From assembly GCF_005222205.1 (NCBI RefSeq), contig NZ_CP032345.1, positions 437,001 through 501,000 on the forward strand: DNA of 64,000 nucleotides, written 5' to 3'. Position numbers and translations under genes: made by a program. Origin of the DNA: Azospirillum brasilense. Lineage in GTDB: Bacteria > Pseudomonadota > Alphaproteobacteria > Azospirillales > Azospirillaceae. The notes below the pieces were generated by a model. The model did no database searches. It was not told where the DNA came from and was given only the letters and a program-made list of their open reading frames with translations. Shown piece by piece: positions 40,289 through 47,065 of the stretch (the first letter of the stretch is position 1; every line of letters starts with the position of its first letter).

Positions 40289-41755
40289 ATGCCCGATTCA
40301 TCCCGCCTCGCCCCGCTTCCCGTCGGCCCCACCGGGGCGCCGCCGCGCCTCGGCTTGCGCCATCTTCTGGCCCCGGCGCTGCTGACCCTCGGGGCGGCCG
40401 GTCTGGCGGGGCAGCGCCCCTGGCTGTCCGGCCACATCACCCCTGTCGCGGGCGTCATGGTGGCGGACGCGCTGGCCTCGCTGCTCGCCGCGGTGGCGTG
40501 GCTGGGAGCGGCGTGGCTGGGGTCGCGGGTCGTCGACCTCGTGGTGGCGCGCAACGCCCGCGCCACGCCGATGCCGCGCCTGCTGACCGACCTGCTGCGC
40601 GCGCTGCTCTACGGGCTGGCGGTGCTGGGCATCCTGGCCTTCGTGCTGGGCCAGCCGGTGACCGGTCTGGTCGCCACCTCCGGCGTGGTGATCGCGGTGC
40701 TGGGCTTCGCGCTGCGCAACATGATCGCCGACATCTTCTCCGGCATCGCGCTGAACGTCGAGCATCCCTACCGCATCGGCGACTGGGTGGAGCTGACACC
40801 CGGCGTCACCGGGCGGGTGGACGAGATCAACTGGCGGGCCACCCGTCTGGTGACGCTGGACGGCACGGCGCTGGTGGTGCCGAACGGGCTGGCCGCGGGC
40901 AACCGCATCACCAACTTCAGCCAGCCCGGCAGCGGCTTCCGCGCCGGGGTGCCGGTGACCCTCGACGCCGAGGTGCCGGTGGCCCGCGCCAAGCGGATCA
41001 TCCTGTCGGCCATCGTCTGCTGCGACACCGTCCCCACCGAGCCGCGGCCCGACGTGGTCGTGGAGAGCATCACCCTGAACGGCGTCACCTATCAGGCGCG
41101 TTTCTGGGTGGCGGACTATTCCCGGCTGGCCGCCACCCGCGACGCCGTGGCGACCACCATCCTGGAGCATCTCGCCCGCGCCGGGTTGGAGCCGGCCAGC
41201 CCCAAGCAGGAGATGCGCCGCCGCAGCAACCGCCCGCCGCCCTGTTCGGCGCTGGGGCTGGGGCGGGACCTGCTGTCCCATGTGGACCTGTTCGCCGCCT
41301 TCCGCCCGGAGGAGATCGACGAGCTGGCCTCCGGCATGCATCTGCGCCACGTCGCCGCCGGGGAGGCGGTGGTCCGCCAGGACGAAACCGGGACCTCCCT
41401 CTTCCTGGTGGCCGAGGGCGCGCTGGACGTGCGCGGGGCCTTCGGGGGGCGGACGCTCCTGCTCGACCACATGGGACCGGGCGACGTGTTCGGGGAAATG
41501 TCGCTGCTGACCGGCCAGCCGCGCAGCGCGTCGGTGATCGCCAACACCGACGCCGTGGTCTACGAGTTGGACAAGGAGGCGCTCGACCCCGTCCTGCGCC
41601 GCCGTCCGGAGCTGGCCGCCCGGCTGGCCGACCTGATGGGCCTGCGCCAGCGCCGCAACGACGCCCACCGCCGCGCCACCGCCCCCACCGCCGTGCCCCA
41701 GACGACGACCGAGCATGACCTGCTGGCCCGCCTGAAGACCTTCTTCAGCCTGTGA
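40289..41755 (+). CDS. MscS-family channel with C-terminal cyclic-nucleotide-binding domain
   Basis: 488 residues. About four membrane helices in the first 160 residues end in the pore-lining MscS helix (GVVIAVLGFALRNMIADIFS), followed by the MscS beta domain (HPYRIGDWVELTPGVTGRV, INWRATRLVTLDGTALVVPN). A cNMP-binding domain (about 335-455) has FGEMSLLTGQPRSASVIA with the conserved Glu and Arg of the phosphate cassette. This is the layout of bacterial cyclic-nucleotide-gated MscS-type channels. The ATG at 40289 lacks an ideal ribosome site (GGAGG is ~14 bases upstream). Only one base separates its stop from the convergent DUF2336 stop. A cyclase gene 6 kb away could supply the ligand (inference). 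Confidence 0.88.
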   Translation: MPDSSRLAPLPVGPTGAPPRLGLRHLLAPALLTLGAAGLAGQRPWLSGHITPVAGVMVADALASLLAAVAWLGAAWLGSRVVDLVVARNARATPMPRLLTDLLRALLYGLAVLGILAFVLGQPVTGLVATSGVVIAVLGFALRNMIADIFSGIALNVEHPYRIGDWVELTPGVTGRVDEINWRATRLVTLDGTALVVPNGLAAGNRITNFSQPGSGFRAGVPVTLDAEVPVARAKRIILSAIVCCDTVPTEPRPDVVVESITLNGVTYQARFWVADYSRLAATRDAVATTILEHLARAGLEPASPKQEMRRRSNRPPPCSALGLGRDLLSHVDLFAAFRPEEIDELASGMHLRHVAAGEAVVRQDETGTSLFLVAEGALDVRGAFGGRTLLLDHMGPGDVFGEMSLLTGQPRSASVIANTDAVVYELDKEALDPVLRRRPELAARLADLMGLRQRRNDAHRRATAPTAVPQTTTEHDLLARLKTFFSL

Positions 41756-41756
41756 C

Positions 41757-42926
41757 TCAGCTGTTCAACGGAGAGAAGGGCATCCCCGCCTGCTCCAGCG
41801 CCTTTTCGATCACCTCCGCCGAGGTCTGGTCGAACAGTTGCAGCAGCAGGTCGTCGATCTCGCGGTCCTGGCTGTTGCCGCAGGCGTCGAACAGGGTGGC
41901 GATGGCCTCCGTCTGGAAGCGCTCACGGCCCTCGTCGCCGCCCCGGTAGTCCATCGCCTTCGCCACCGCGATGGCGACGCGGAAGGGTTTCAGCAGGGTG
42001 AAGGACAGGCCCGCCTTGGCGAACAGCCCCTTCAGCGCGTGCGGCCCGCCGTCCCAGGCGAGTTGACGGGCGTTCTCCGGCGGCAGGTTGGCGCGCACCG
42101 CGATCCCGGCGTCGAACAGCGCGATCTCCCCGGCGCACAGCGCACGGAAGAGCAGCGGCGCCGACAGCCGCCCGCGGATCAGCAGATGGCGGGCGAGAAG
42201 TTCCACGTCCGCCTCCCGCGGGGTCAGCGGCTTGAGCAGGAGCAGGGTCGCCGCCTCCCGCGCCCGCTCCACCAGGATGCCGATCAGGCGGGGGTTGAGC
42301 CGGTGGGTGCGGATCAGCCGGTTGCGGATCTCCTCCGACACGAAGAGGATCAGCTTCTCCACCACCGCCGCCGACAGGTCGGGCCGCGCCGCCATCGCCT
42401 CGTTCACCGTGGCGACGCCGCCCCAGCGGTCCAGCACGCTGTGCAGGGACGGTTCCGGGATGACGGCGCCGCGGTTGCGCAGAAGCTCGGTGATGACGAT
42501 GACGTTGCCGTTGCGCACCAGCGCGTCGGACACCGCGGGCGGGACGGAGCGGCGCCCGGCGATGGCCAGTTCCTTCGCCGGGCGCCGTTCGCGCAGGATG
42601 TCCAGGAGCAAGCCCTCGCTCAGCTTCTCCGCGTGGCGCAGGATGGGGAAGGCCACCCGGTCCACGTCGCGGGCCAGCTTTTCCGCCAGCCCCTCGGTCA
42701 GCAGGGAGGAGTTGTGGATCTGCCACGCCACCGCCTCGCGCACGGCGGTCACCGCGTCGGCGGCGAAGCGTTGCAGGATGTCCATGGCCAGCGCCCGTTC
42801 CGCCTCGGCGAGGTCCCCCGCCTCCAGGTCGCGCACCAGATGGGTCATGGTGTCGATGCGCGCCTGGGCATCTGGGGCAGCCAGCAGGCGTTCGACATCC
42901 TTCTGGCTCAGGGACCGCTGTGACAT
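41757..42926 (-). CDS. DUF2336 family protein
   Basis: 389 residues, soluble and almost entirely helical, with HEAT-like repeat character (for example AVAWQIHNSSLLTEGLAEKL, ALVRNGNVIVITELLRNRG). The pattern matches DUF2336, an alphaproteobacterial family without known function. The C-terminal half includes LLIRGRLSAPLLFRALCAGE and ALKGLFAKAGLSFTLLKPFR. No catalytic motif can be seen; a scaffold or regulatory role is the best guess. The ATG at 42926 lies 31 bases after the stop of a MarR-type gene on the same strand, so the two are probably co-transcribed. Confidence 0.8.
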   Translation of the reverse strand: MSQRSLSQKDVERLLAAPDAQARIDTMTHLVRDLEAGDLAEAERALAMDILQRFAADAVTAVREAVAWQIHNSSLLTEGLAEKLARDVDRVAFPILRHAEKLSEGLLLDILRERRPAKELAIAGRRSVPPAVSDALVRNGNVIVITELLRNRGAVIPEPSLHSVLDRWGGVATVNEAMAARPDLSAAVVEKLILFVSEEIRNRLIRTHRLNPRLIGILVERAREAATLLLLKPLTPREADVELLARHLLIRGRLSAPLLFRALCAGEIALFDAGIAVRANLPPENARQLAWDGGPHALKGLFAKAGLSFTLLKPFRVAIAVAKAMDYRGGDEGRERFQTEAIATLFDACGNSQDREIDDLLLQLFDQTSAEVIEKALEQAGMPFSPLNS

Positions 42927-42957
42927 GCGCTGGGTCTTCCGGAACGGACGCTCGGGA

Positions 42958-43488
42958 TCAATACTCCGGCGTATCGTAGCGGATCAGATCGCTCCACGCC
43001 CGCTCCAAACGGCGCAACGTGCGGTATGTCGTCTCCAGATCGGCGGCTTCCTCGTCGCTGCGGATCAGCGCCTCGCCCCGCACCGCCTCTAGCCCGCGCA
43101 GCGCCTCGCACAGCTTCAGGCCGCGCTCCGACAGACGGAGCCGCGCCGTGCGCCGGTCACGCTGCGAGGCGGAGCGGTCGACATAGCCCGCCTCGACCAG
43201 ATGCTTCAGGTTGTAGGAGGCGTTGGAGCCGAGATAGTAGCCGCGCTCCAGCAGATCGCGCACCGACAGCTCCTCGCCGCCGATGTTGATCAGCATCAGG
43301 GCCTGACCGGGGCTGAGGTCGTCGATCCCGATCCGCGCCAGCTCCATCCGCAGCACGTCCAGGAAACGCCGGGTCATGCTCTCGATGATGCGGCCCAGGT
43401 CGGTGTAGACGGCGGGCAGGGACGCGCCCGCCGGAACGGCGTTGTCGGGCGCGGCTGGGGTCGGCTGCTGCTTGGCGGCGGCGCTCAT
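42958..43488 (-). CDS. MarR-family regulator, LdtR-like
   Basis: 176 residues. After a ~25-residue disordered start comes a winged-helix MarR domain: ELARIGIDDLSPGQALMLIN, recognition region RDLLERGYYLGSNASYNLKH and wing VDRSASQRDRRTARLRLSE. The YYLGSNASYNLKHLVEAGYV signature is that of the alphaproteobacterial LdtR/PhcR-like subgroup, which in Liberibacter and Sinorhizobium controls cell-wall remodelling and stress genes. The target here is unknown; autoregulation in the 270-base divergent gap is plausible. Start ATG at 43488. It precedes the DUF2336 gene. Confidence 0.85.
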   Translation of the reverse strand: MSAAAKQQPTPAAPDNAVPAGASLPAVYTDLGRIIESMTRRFLDVLRMELARIGIDDLSPGQALMLINIGGEELSVRDLLERGYYLGSNASYNLKHLVEAGYVDRSASQRDRRTARLRLSERGLKLCEALRGLEAVRGEALIRSDEEAADLETTYRTLRRLERAWSDLIRYDTPEY

Positions 43489-43757
43489 CGCGATACTCCC
43501 GCTTTGGAAAAAAGCTTCATGGTATGGCGTCGATCCAATTCCGAACGATGGACGGTTCTCCCGTCCTTGTGTCCGCAGAATGATAAGATTTTAGTTTAAT
43601 TTGTGGAAACAATGTTGAGACATGGCGGCCCTGCGCACCGGAACCGCCCCACCCACCTCCTGTTGCACCCCTGTCCCGCAACACGGAGGAGGCCAGCCAT
43701 GCCGCATCCCACACGCTGTTCCGTCGCACCGCAAGCGTGCACTCGGAGGGTCCGCTG

Positions 43758-44723
43758 ATGCGCAGCGGCTTGGCTCTCGCCGCCGGTCTGCTGGCCGGCC
43801 TGTGGCTGGACACCCGCCGCCGCACCAGCCGGGCGGAGCGGGAACACCCGCCGTTCGGGCATTTCATGAGTGTCGGCGGCACCCGCCTGCACTATCTCGA
43901 CCATGGGCCGAAGGACGGCACGGCGCCCCCCGTGGTGTTCCTGCACGGCAACGGCACCACCGCCGACGACTGGGCGCTGAGCGTTCTGGACGAGGCGGCC
44001 CGGCACCGGCGCTGCGTCTGCTTCGACCGGCCCGGCCATGGCTACAGTGAGGCGACGCCGCGGCGCGACGCCGCCCCCGCCGCCCAGGCCGCGCTGCTGC
44101 GCGCCGCCACCCGCAAGCTGGGGCTGGAGCGTCCCATCGTCGTCGGCCATTCGCTGGCCGGGGCGGTGGCGCTGGCCTGGGCGCTGGATTTCCCGGAGGA
44201 GATCGGCGGTCTGGTCATCCTGTCGGCCTTCACCCACCCAACCCCGCGGCTCGACTTCCTCCCCATGATGGGACCAGCCATTCCAGTGGCCGGTCCGCTG
44301 CTCAGCCACACCGTCCTGCCGCCGCTGGACCGGCTGATCCTGCCGGCGATGATGCGCCGCATCTTCGAACCGAACCCCGTGCCGCCCCGCTACAACGAGT
44401 TGCCTCCCGACCTTCTGCTGCGCCCGACGCAGCTGGAGGCGGCGGCCGCCCAGCTCGCCGCGCTGATTCCCGGCGTGGCGGCGATGGCGCCGCACTATTC
44501 CGAGATCCGCTGCCCGATGTCGATCGTCGCGGGACGGGAGGACCGCATCGTCGATCCCCACGCCCACGCGGTGCAGCTGCACAACGCGGTGAAGGGATCG
44601 ACGCTGCACCTGCTGGCGGAGACCGGGCACATGCCGCAGCACGCCCGCCCGGACGCGGTGATGGCCGCCATCGAGCGGGTGGAGCGGGCCATGACCACCA
44701 AGTCGATTCACGCGGAGGCATGA
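43758..44723 (+). CDS. Alpha/beta hydrolase
   Basis: 321 residues. A hydrophobic N-terminus (GLALAAGLLAGLWLD) may anchor or export it. The fold shows the oxyanion motif VFLHGNGTTADDW, the nucleophile elbow VVGHSLAGA (Ser), the acid in AGREDRIVDPHAHA and the final His in AETGHMPQHARPD. Substrate cannot be told; neighbours give no pathway. The ATG at 43758 follows GGAGGG at six bases; an ATG seven codons upstream is weaker. It is divergent from the MarR gene. Confidence 0.85.
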   Translation: MRSGLALAAGLLAGLWLDTRRRTSRAEREHPPFGHFMSVGGTRLHYLDHGPKDGTAPPVVFLHGNGTTADDWALSVLDEAARHRRCVCFDRPGHGYSEATPRRDAAPAAQAALLRAATRKLGLERPIVVGHSLAGAVALAWALDFPEEIGGLVILSAFTHPTPRLDFLPMMGPAIPVAGPLLSHTVLPPLDRLILPAMMRRIFEPNPVPPRYNELPPDLLLRPTQLEAAAAQLAALIPGVAAMAPHYSEIRCPMSIVAGREDRIVDPHAHAVQLHNAVKGSTLHLLAETGHMPQHARPDAVMAAIERVERAMTTKSIHAEA

Positions 44724-44754
44724 GTCGACTCTCCTGATTCGGCGACCGGGGATT

Positions 44755-44786
44755 GCGACTCGAAAAAAGCGACTCGTGGCGACTCG
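44755..44786. repeat. Three direct GCGACTCG repeats
   Basis: GCGACTCG occurs at 44755-44762, 44769-44776 and 44779-44786, preceded by the palindrome GAGTCGACTC at 44722-44731. The cluster lies about 90 bases before the small gene at 44874 and may be an operator array. No known regulator consensus is recognised. Confidence 0.4.
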
Positions 44787-44873
44787 GGTGAGGGATGGTT
44801 AACAGTTTGGTTACGATCCGAGCGCTAACCTTTGGCCATATCGCACACTTTCAGCGCCTCAAGGATTACGCCG

Positions 44874-45209
44874 ATGTCCATGGCCGCCGACGTTGACACC
44901 ATCGAACGCACGTCCATCGTCGCCTACACCCTCCTCAACGAGCTGCACGACGTGCTGGCTCTGCCCAAGGCGCCCGATGACGTGACGCTCGGCATTCTGA
45001 TGGGGCTGTCCATGTTCATGGACGACAAGGTCGGCCCGATGCGCTCCAAGCGCCTGATGTCGGAAGCGCCGACCATCGTCCTGAAGACCGACGCCCACGT
45101 CACGTCGGACCAGATGCAGCGGATCATGCCGGTCCTGCGCGCCTTCGGCGACCACCTGAAGGACATGCGCGCCAAGGCCGCCCGCCCGGTCGACGACACC
45201 GTCGCCTGA
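44874..45209 (+). CDS. Small hypothetical protein
   Basis: 111 residues, soluble, mostly helical: VDTIERTSIVAYTLLNELHD, LGILMGLSMFMDDKVGPMRS and QRIMPVLRAFGDHLKDMRAK. I do not recognise a family and see no signal peptide or metal motif. The ATG at 44874 has AAGGA upstream; an in-frame ATG-like start at 44832 is less likely because it precedes the ribosome site. It stands alone, with a strong intrinsic terminator 27 bases after the stop and a cluster of short direct repeats upstream, which together define a single-gene transcription unit. Confidence 0.7.
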   Translation: MSMAADVDTIERTSIVAYTLLNELHDVLALPKAPDDVTLGILMGLSMFMDDKVGPMRSKRLMSEAPTIVLKTDAHVTSDQMQRIMPVLRAFGDHLKDMRAKAARPVDDTVA

Positions 45210-45235
45210 CCGCAGAGCGCAGCAATCGCCTCACG

Positions 45236-45266
45236 AAAGGCCCGGCCGGCAACGGCCGGGCCTTTT
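45236..45266 (+). terminator. Intrinsic terminator after small gene
   Basis: aaaggcccggccg at 45236-45248 pairs with cggccgggccttt at 45253-45265 around a GCAA tetraloop, followed by a T. It is a textbook hairpin placed 27 bases after the preceding stop. Confidence 0.9.
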
Positions 45267-45378
45267 CCGTTCCGGCGCCCGGCTTGACCCACTCGACATT
45301 TCATTGGATGCTGAAACCCTTCGTCCACCGGACGGTCGTTCCCGATGGTCCGGACGCAACGCAGGGGCGGCTTCGGCC

Positions 45379-45705
45379 ATGGAACTGCCATCGGGGGATT
45401 GGGTCTGGGCTCTGGCCATCGCCGCCCTACTGACGGGTGCGACGGTCAGCGTGATCGTGCTCGCCGCCGTCGGTTCGATCCGCCGCAGCGTCAACGAGGG
45501 CGGCGCCCGCCAAGCCCAGCAGATGCGCCGACTGGCCGAGAACGTCGCCGCCCTGAACGCCCAGCAGCAGGCCGCCGAGGGGCGCGTCCAAGCCCTGACC
45601 GAGGCGAACCGCAAGCTGGCGGAGGAGGTCGCGGCGCTGAACGAGCGGCTGCGCGACGCCGATTCCGCCCCCCGCATCACCGGCACCGCAAGGCTCCTTC
45701 ACTGA
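45379..45705 (+). CDS. Small membrane protein with coiled coil
   Basis: 108 residues: one N-terminal membrane helix (WVWALAIAALLTGATVSVIV) followed by a cytoplasmic or periplasmic coiled coil of about 55 residues rich in Ala, Glu, Gln and Leu (RRLAENVAALNAQQQAAEGR, EANRKLAEEVAALNERLRD). Family not recognised. The ATG at 45379 (MELPSGDWVW) is chosen because the upstream open frame reads as non-conserved sequence. Only two bases separate its stop from the methyltransferase start, so the two genes are probably one transcript. Confidence 0.65.
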   Translation: MELPSGDWVWALAIAALLTGATVSVIVLAAVGSIRRSVNEGGARQAQQMRRLAENVAALNAQQQAAEGRVQALTEANRKLAEEVAALNERLRDADSAPRITGTARLLH

Positions 45706-45707
45706 CC

Positions 45708-46547
45708 ATGCACGACTTGTCCGACCGCCCCATCGACGGCGACGCCGAGCGCGCCCGCTGGACCGCCAGCGCCGACGCCTGGGACCGCTGGGCCGACCCG
45801 ATGGCCGATCTGGCCGACAAGCTGAACCAGCCCCTGCTGGACGCCGCCGGGGTGACGGCGGGCGACCGGGTGCTGGACCTCGCCTCCGGCGCCGGCGAAC
45901 CGGCGCTGAGCGCCGCGCTGCGGACAGGTCCGGACGGGCTGGTGGTGGGCAGCGACCTCGTGCCCGGCATGATGGCCGGCGCCCGGCGCCGCGCCGCGGG
46001 CATCGCCGACGGGCTGCGCCCGGCCTTCGCCGCCGCCGACATGACCGCCCTGCCCTTCGCCGCGGCGAGCTTCGACCGGGTGACCTGCCGCTTCGGCATC
46101 ATGTTCGTTCCCGACGTGACGGCGGCCCTGGCCGAGTTGCGGCGCGTTCTGCGCCCCGGCGGGCGGGCGGCCTTCATGGTCTGGGGGCCGCGCGCCGGCA
46201 ACGCCCTGTTCGACACGGTGGGCGACGCCGTCGCCGCCCAACTGGGCGAGGACCGCAGCCTGGACCCGCTGTTCCGCTTCGCCGCCCCCGGCCTTCTGGC
46301 GGAGGCGATGCGCGCCGCCGGCTTCGCCACGGTGAGCGAGACCGACATCACCCCGGTCCGCAAGGTCCCCCAGGGCCAGCCCTTCTGGCGCGCCACGCTG
46401 GAGATGAGCTTCGGCCACCGTCTGCACGACCTCACCGCCGGGCAGCGCGCCGCCCTGGACGCCGAGGTAACCCGCCGCTTCGACGCGCAGGCGAAAGGCG
46501 GCACGATCCTCCTACCCATCCACGTCCGCATCGTGACCGGCGCTTAA
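45708..46547 (+). CDS. Class I SAM-dependent methyltransferase
   Basis: 279 residues. The Rossmann-like SAM fold is shown by motif I VLDLASGAGEPALSAA, acidic loop GSDLVPGMM, motif II ADMTALPFAAASFDRVTCRF and post-II ELRRVLRPGGRAAFMVW. It is closest in style to UbiE/COQ5-type methyltransferases, but the C-terminal region is divergent and substrate cannot be assigned. The ATG at 45708 lies two bases after the coiled-coil gene. It is followed by a complex palindromic repeat. Confidence 0.85.
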   Translation: MHDLSDRPIDGDAERARWTASADAWDRWADPMADLADKLNQPLLDAAGVTAGDRVLDLASGAGEPALSAALRTGPDGLVVGSDLVPGMMAGARRRAAGIADGLRPAFAAADMTALPFAAASFDRVTCRFGIMFVPDVTAALAELRRVLRPGGRAAFMVWGPRAGNALFDTVGDAVAAQLGEDRSLDPLFRFAAPGLLAEAMRAAGFATVSETDITPVRKVPQGQPFWRATLEMSFGHRLHDLTAGQRAALDAEVTRRFDAQAKGGTILLPIHVRIVTGA

Positions 46548-46548
46548 T

Positions 46549-46647
46549 TCCCTCCCCTGCGAAGCTCTCGCGCAAACCAAAGGTTTGCGCTGACGCGGCA
46601 GGCGGACCTTCGGTCCGCCGAGAGCGGGGGAGGGTCAGGGAGGGGGC
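46549..46647. repeat. Palindromic repeat with two nested perfect hairpins
   Basis: The outer arms (ccctcccctgcgaagctctc and gagagcgggggaggg) match the dispersed GC-rich repeat. Between them are two perfect hairpins: gcgcaaacc-aaa-ggtttgcgc at 46570-46590 and ggcggacc-ttc-ggtccgcc at 46601-46619. The result is a three-stem, cruciform-like element unlike the simpler copies elsewhere. Confidence 0.75.
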
Positions 46648-46791
46648 AAAACCTCCCCACCTCAACAACGCGCCCAAGTGCCGCGGCCACTCCACCGAGC
46701 CATATCCCCGGTTGACCGCGCCCACGCATTCCTTCGGATGTTGCGTGCCGACGGGCCCTACCCGTCCGGCATCCGAGAGGAGGTGAAGCGC

Positions 46792-46881
46792 TTGAAAAAG
46801 TACCTGAAGTGGCTCCGACGCTTCTGGTTCCGGATGAAGTTCGAGTTCGAAGCCGGCTTCAACCAGGACCACGATCGCTAA
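46792..46881 (+). CDS. Possible 29-residue cationic/aromatic peptide
   Basis: A TTG at 46792 lies six bases after AGGAGGTG (46778-46785), an almost perfect complement of the 16S rRNA 3' end. The frame (residues KKYLKWLRRFWFRMKFEF and then an acidic tail) ends at TAA 46879-46881. It would be an amphipathic, basic, Trp/Phe-rich peptide, likely membrane-associated. The same frame can also start at ATG 46738 (47 residues) without a comparable ribosome site. No family is recognised; support rests on the ribosome site and peptide character only. Confidence 0.4.
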   Translation: MKKYLKWLRRFWFRMKFEFEAGFNQDHDR

Positions 46882-47065
46882 GGAACCAATGGGCGGGGTC
46901 GGGAAACCGGCTCCGCCTCCAGGAGACCGAAGGCGCATCACCTCCTTGCCTCCCAAAATACCACAGCCTCGAAAGCCGTCAACGGGACGCAAAAGCGCTG
47001 CCGTTCTTGCTCCGTTCGATTCGCGACACTATTCTTTCCGGTCTCAGCGAATCACCCGGTCCTTC

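Noticed and set aside
40167..40385. 72-codon frame with TTAAGGAG ribosome site before the MscS gene
   Set aside because: It overlaps the MscS start in another frame and has an Arg/Pro-rich tail without folded character. A leader peptide is possible but not supported enough to annotate.
44803..44818. Second CtrA-like site (TTAAC...TTAC)
   Set aside because: The spacing is eight instead of seven bases and the second half-site is imperfect.
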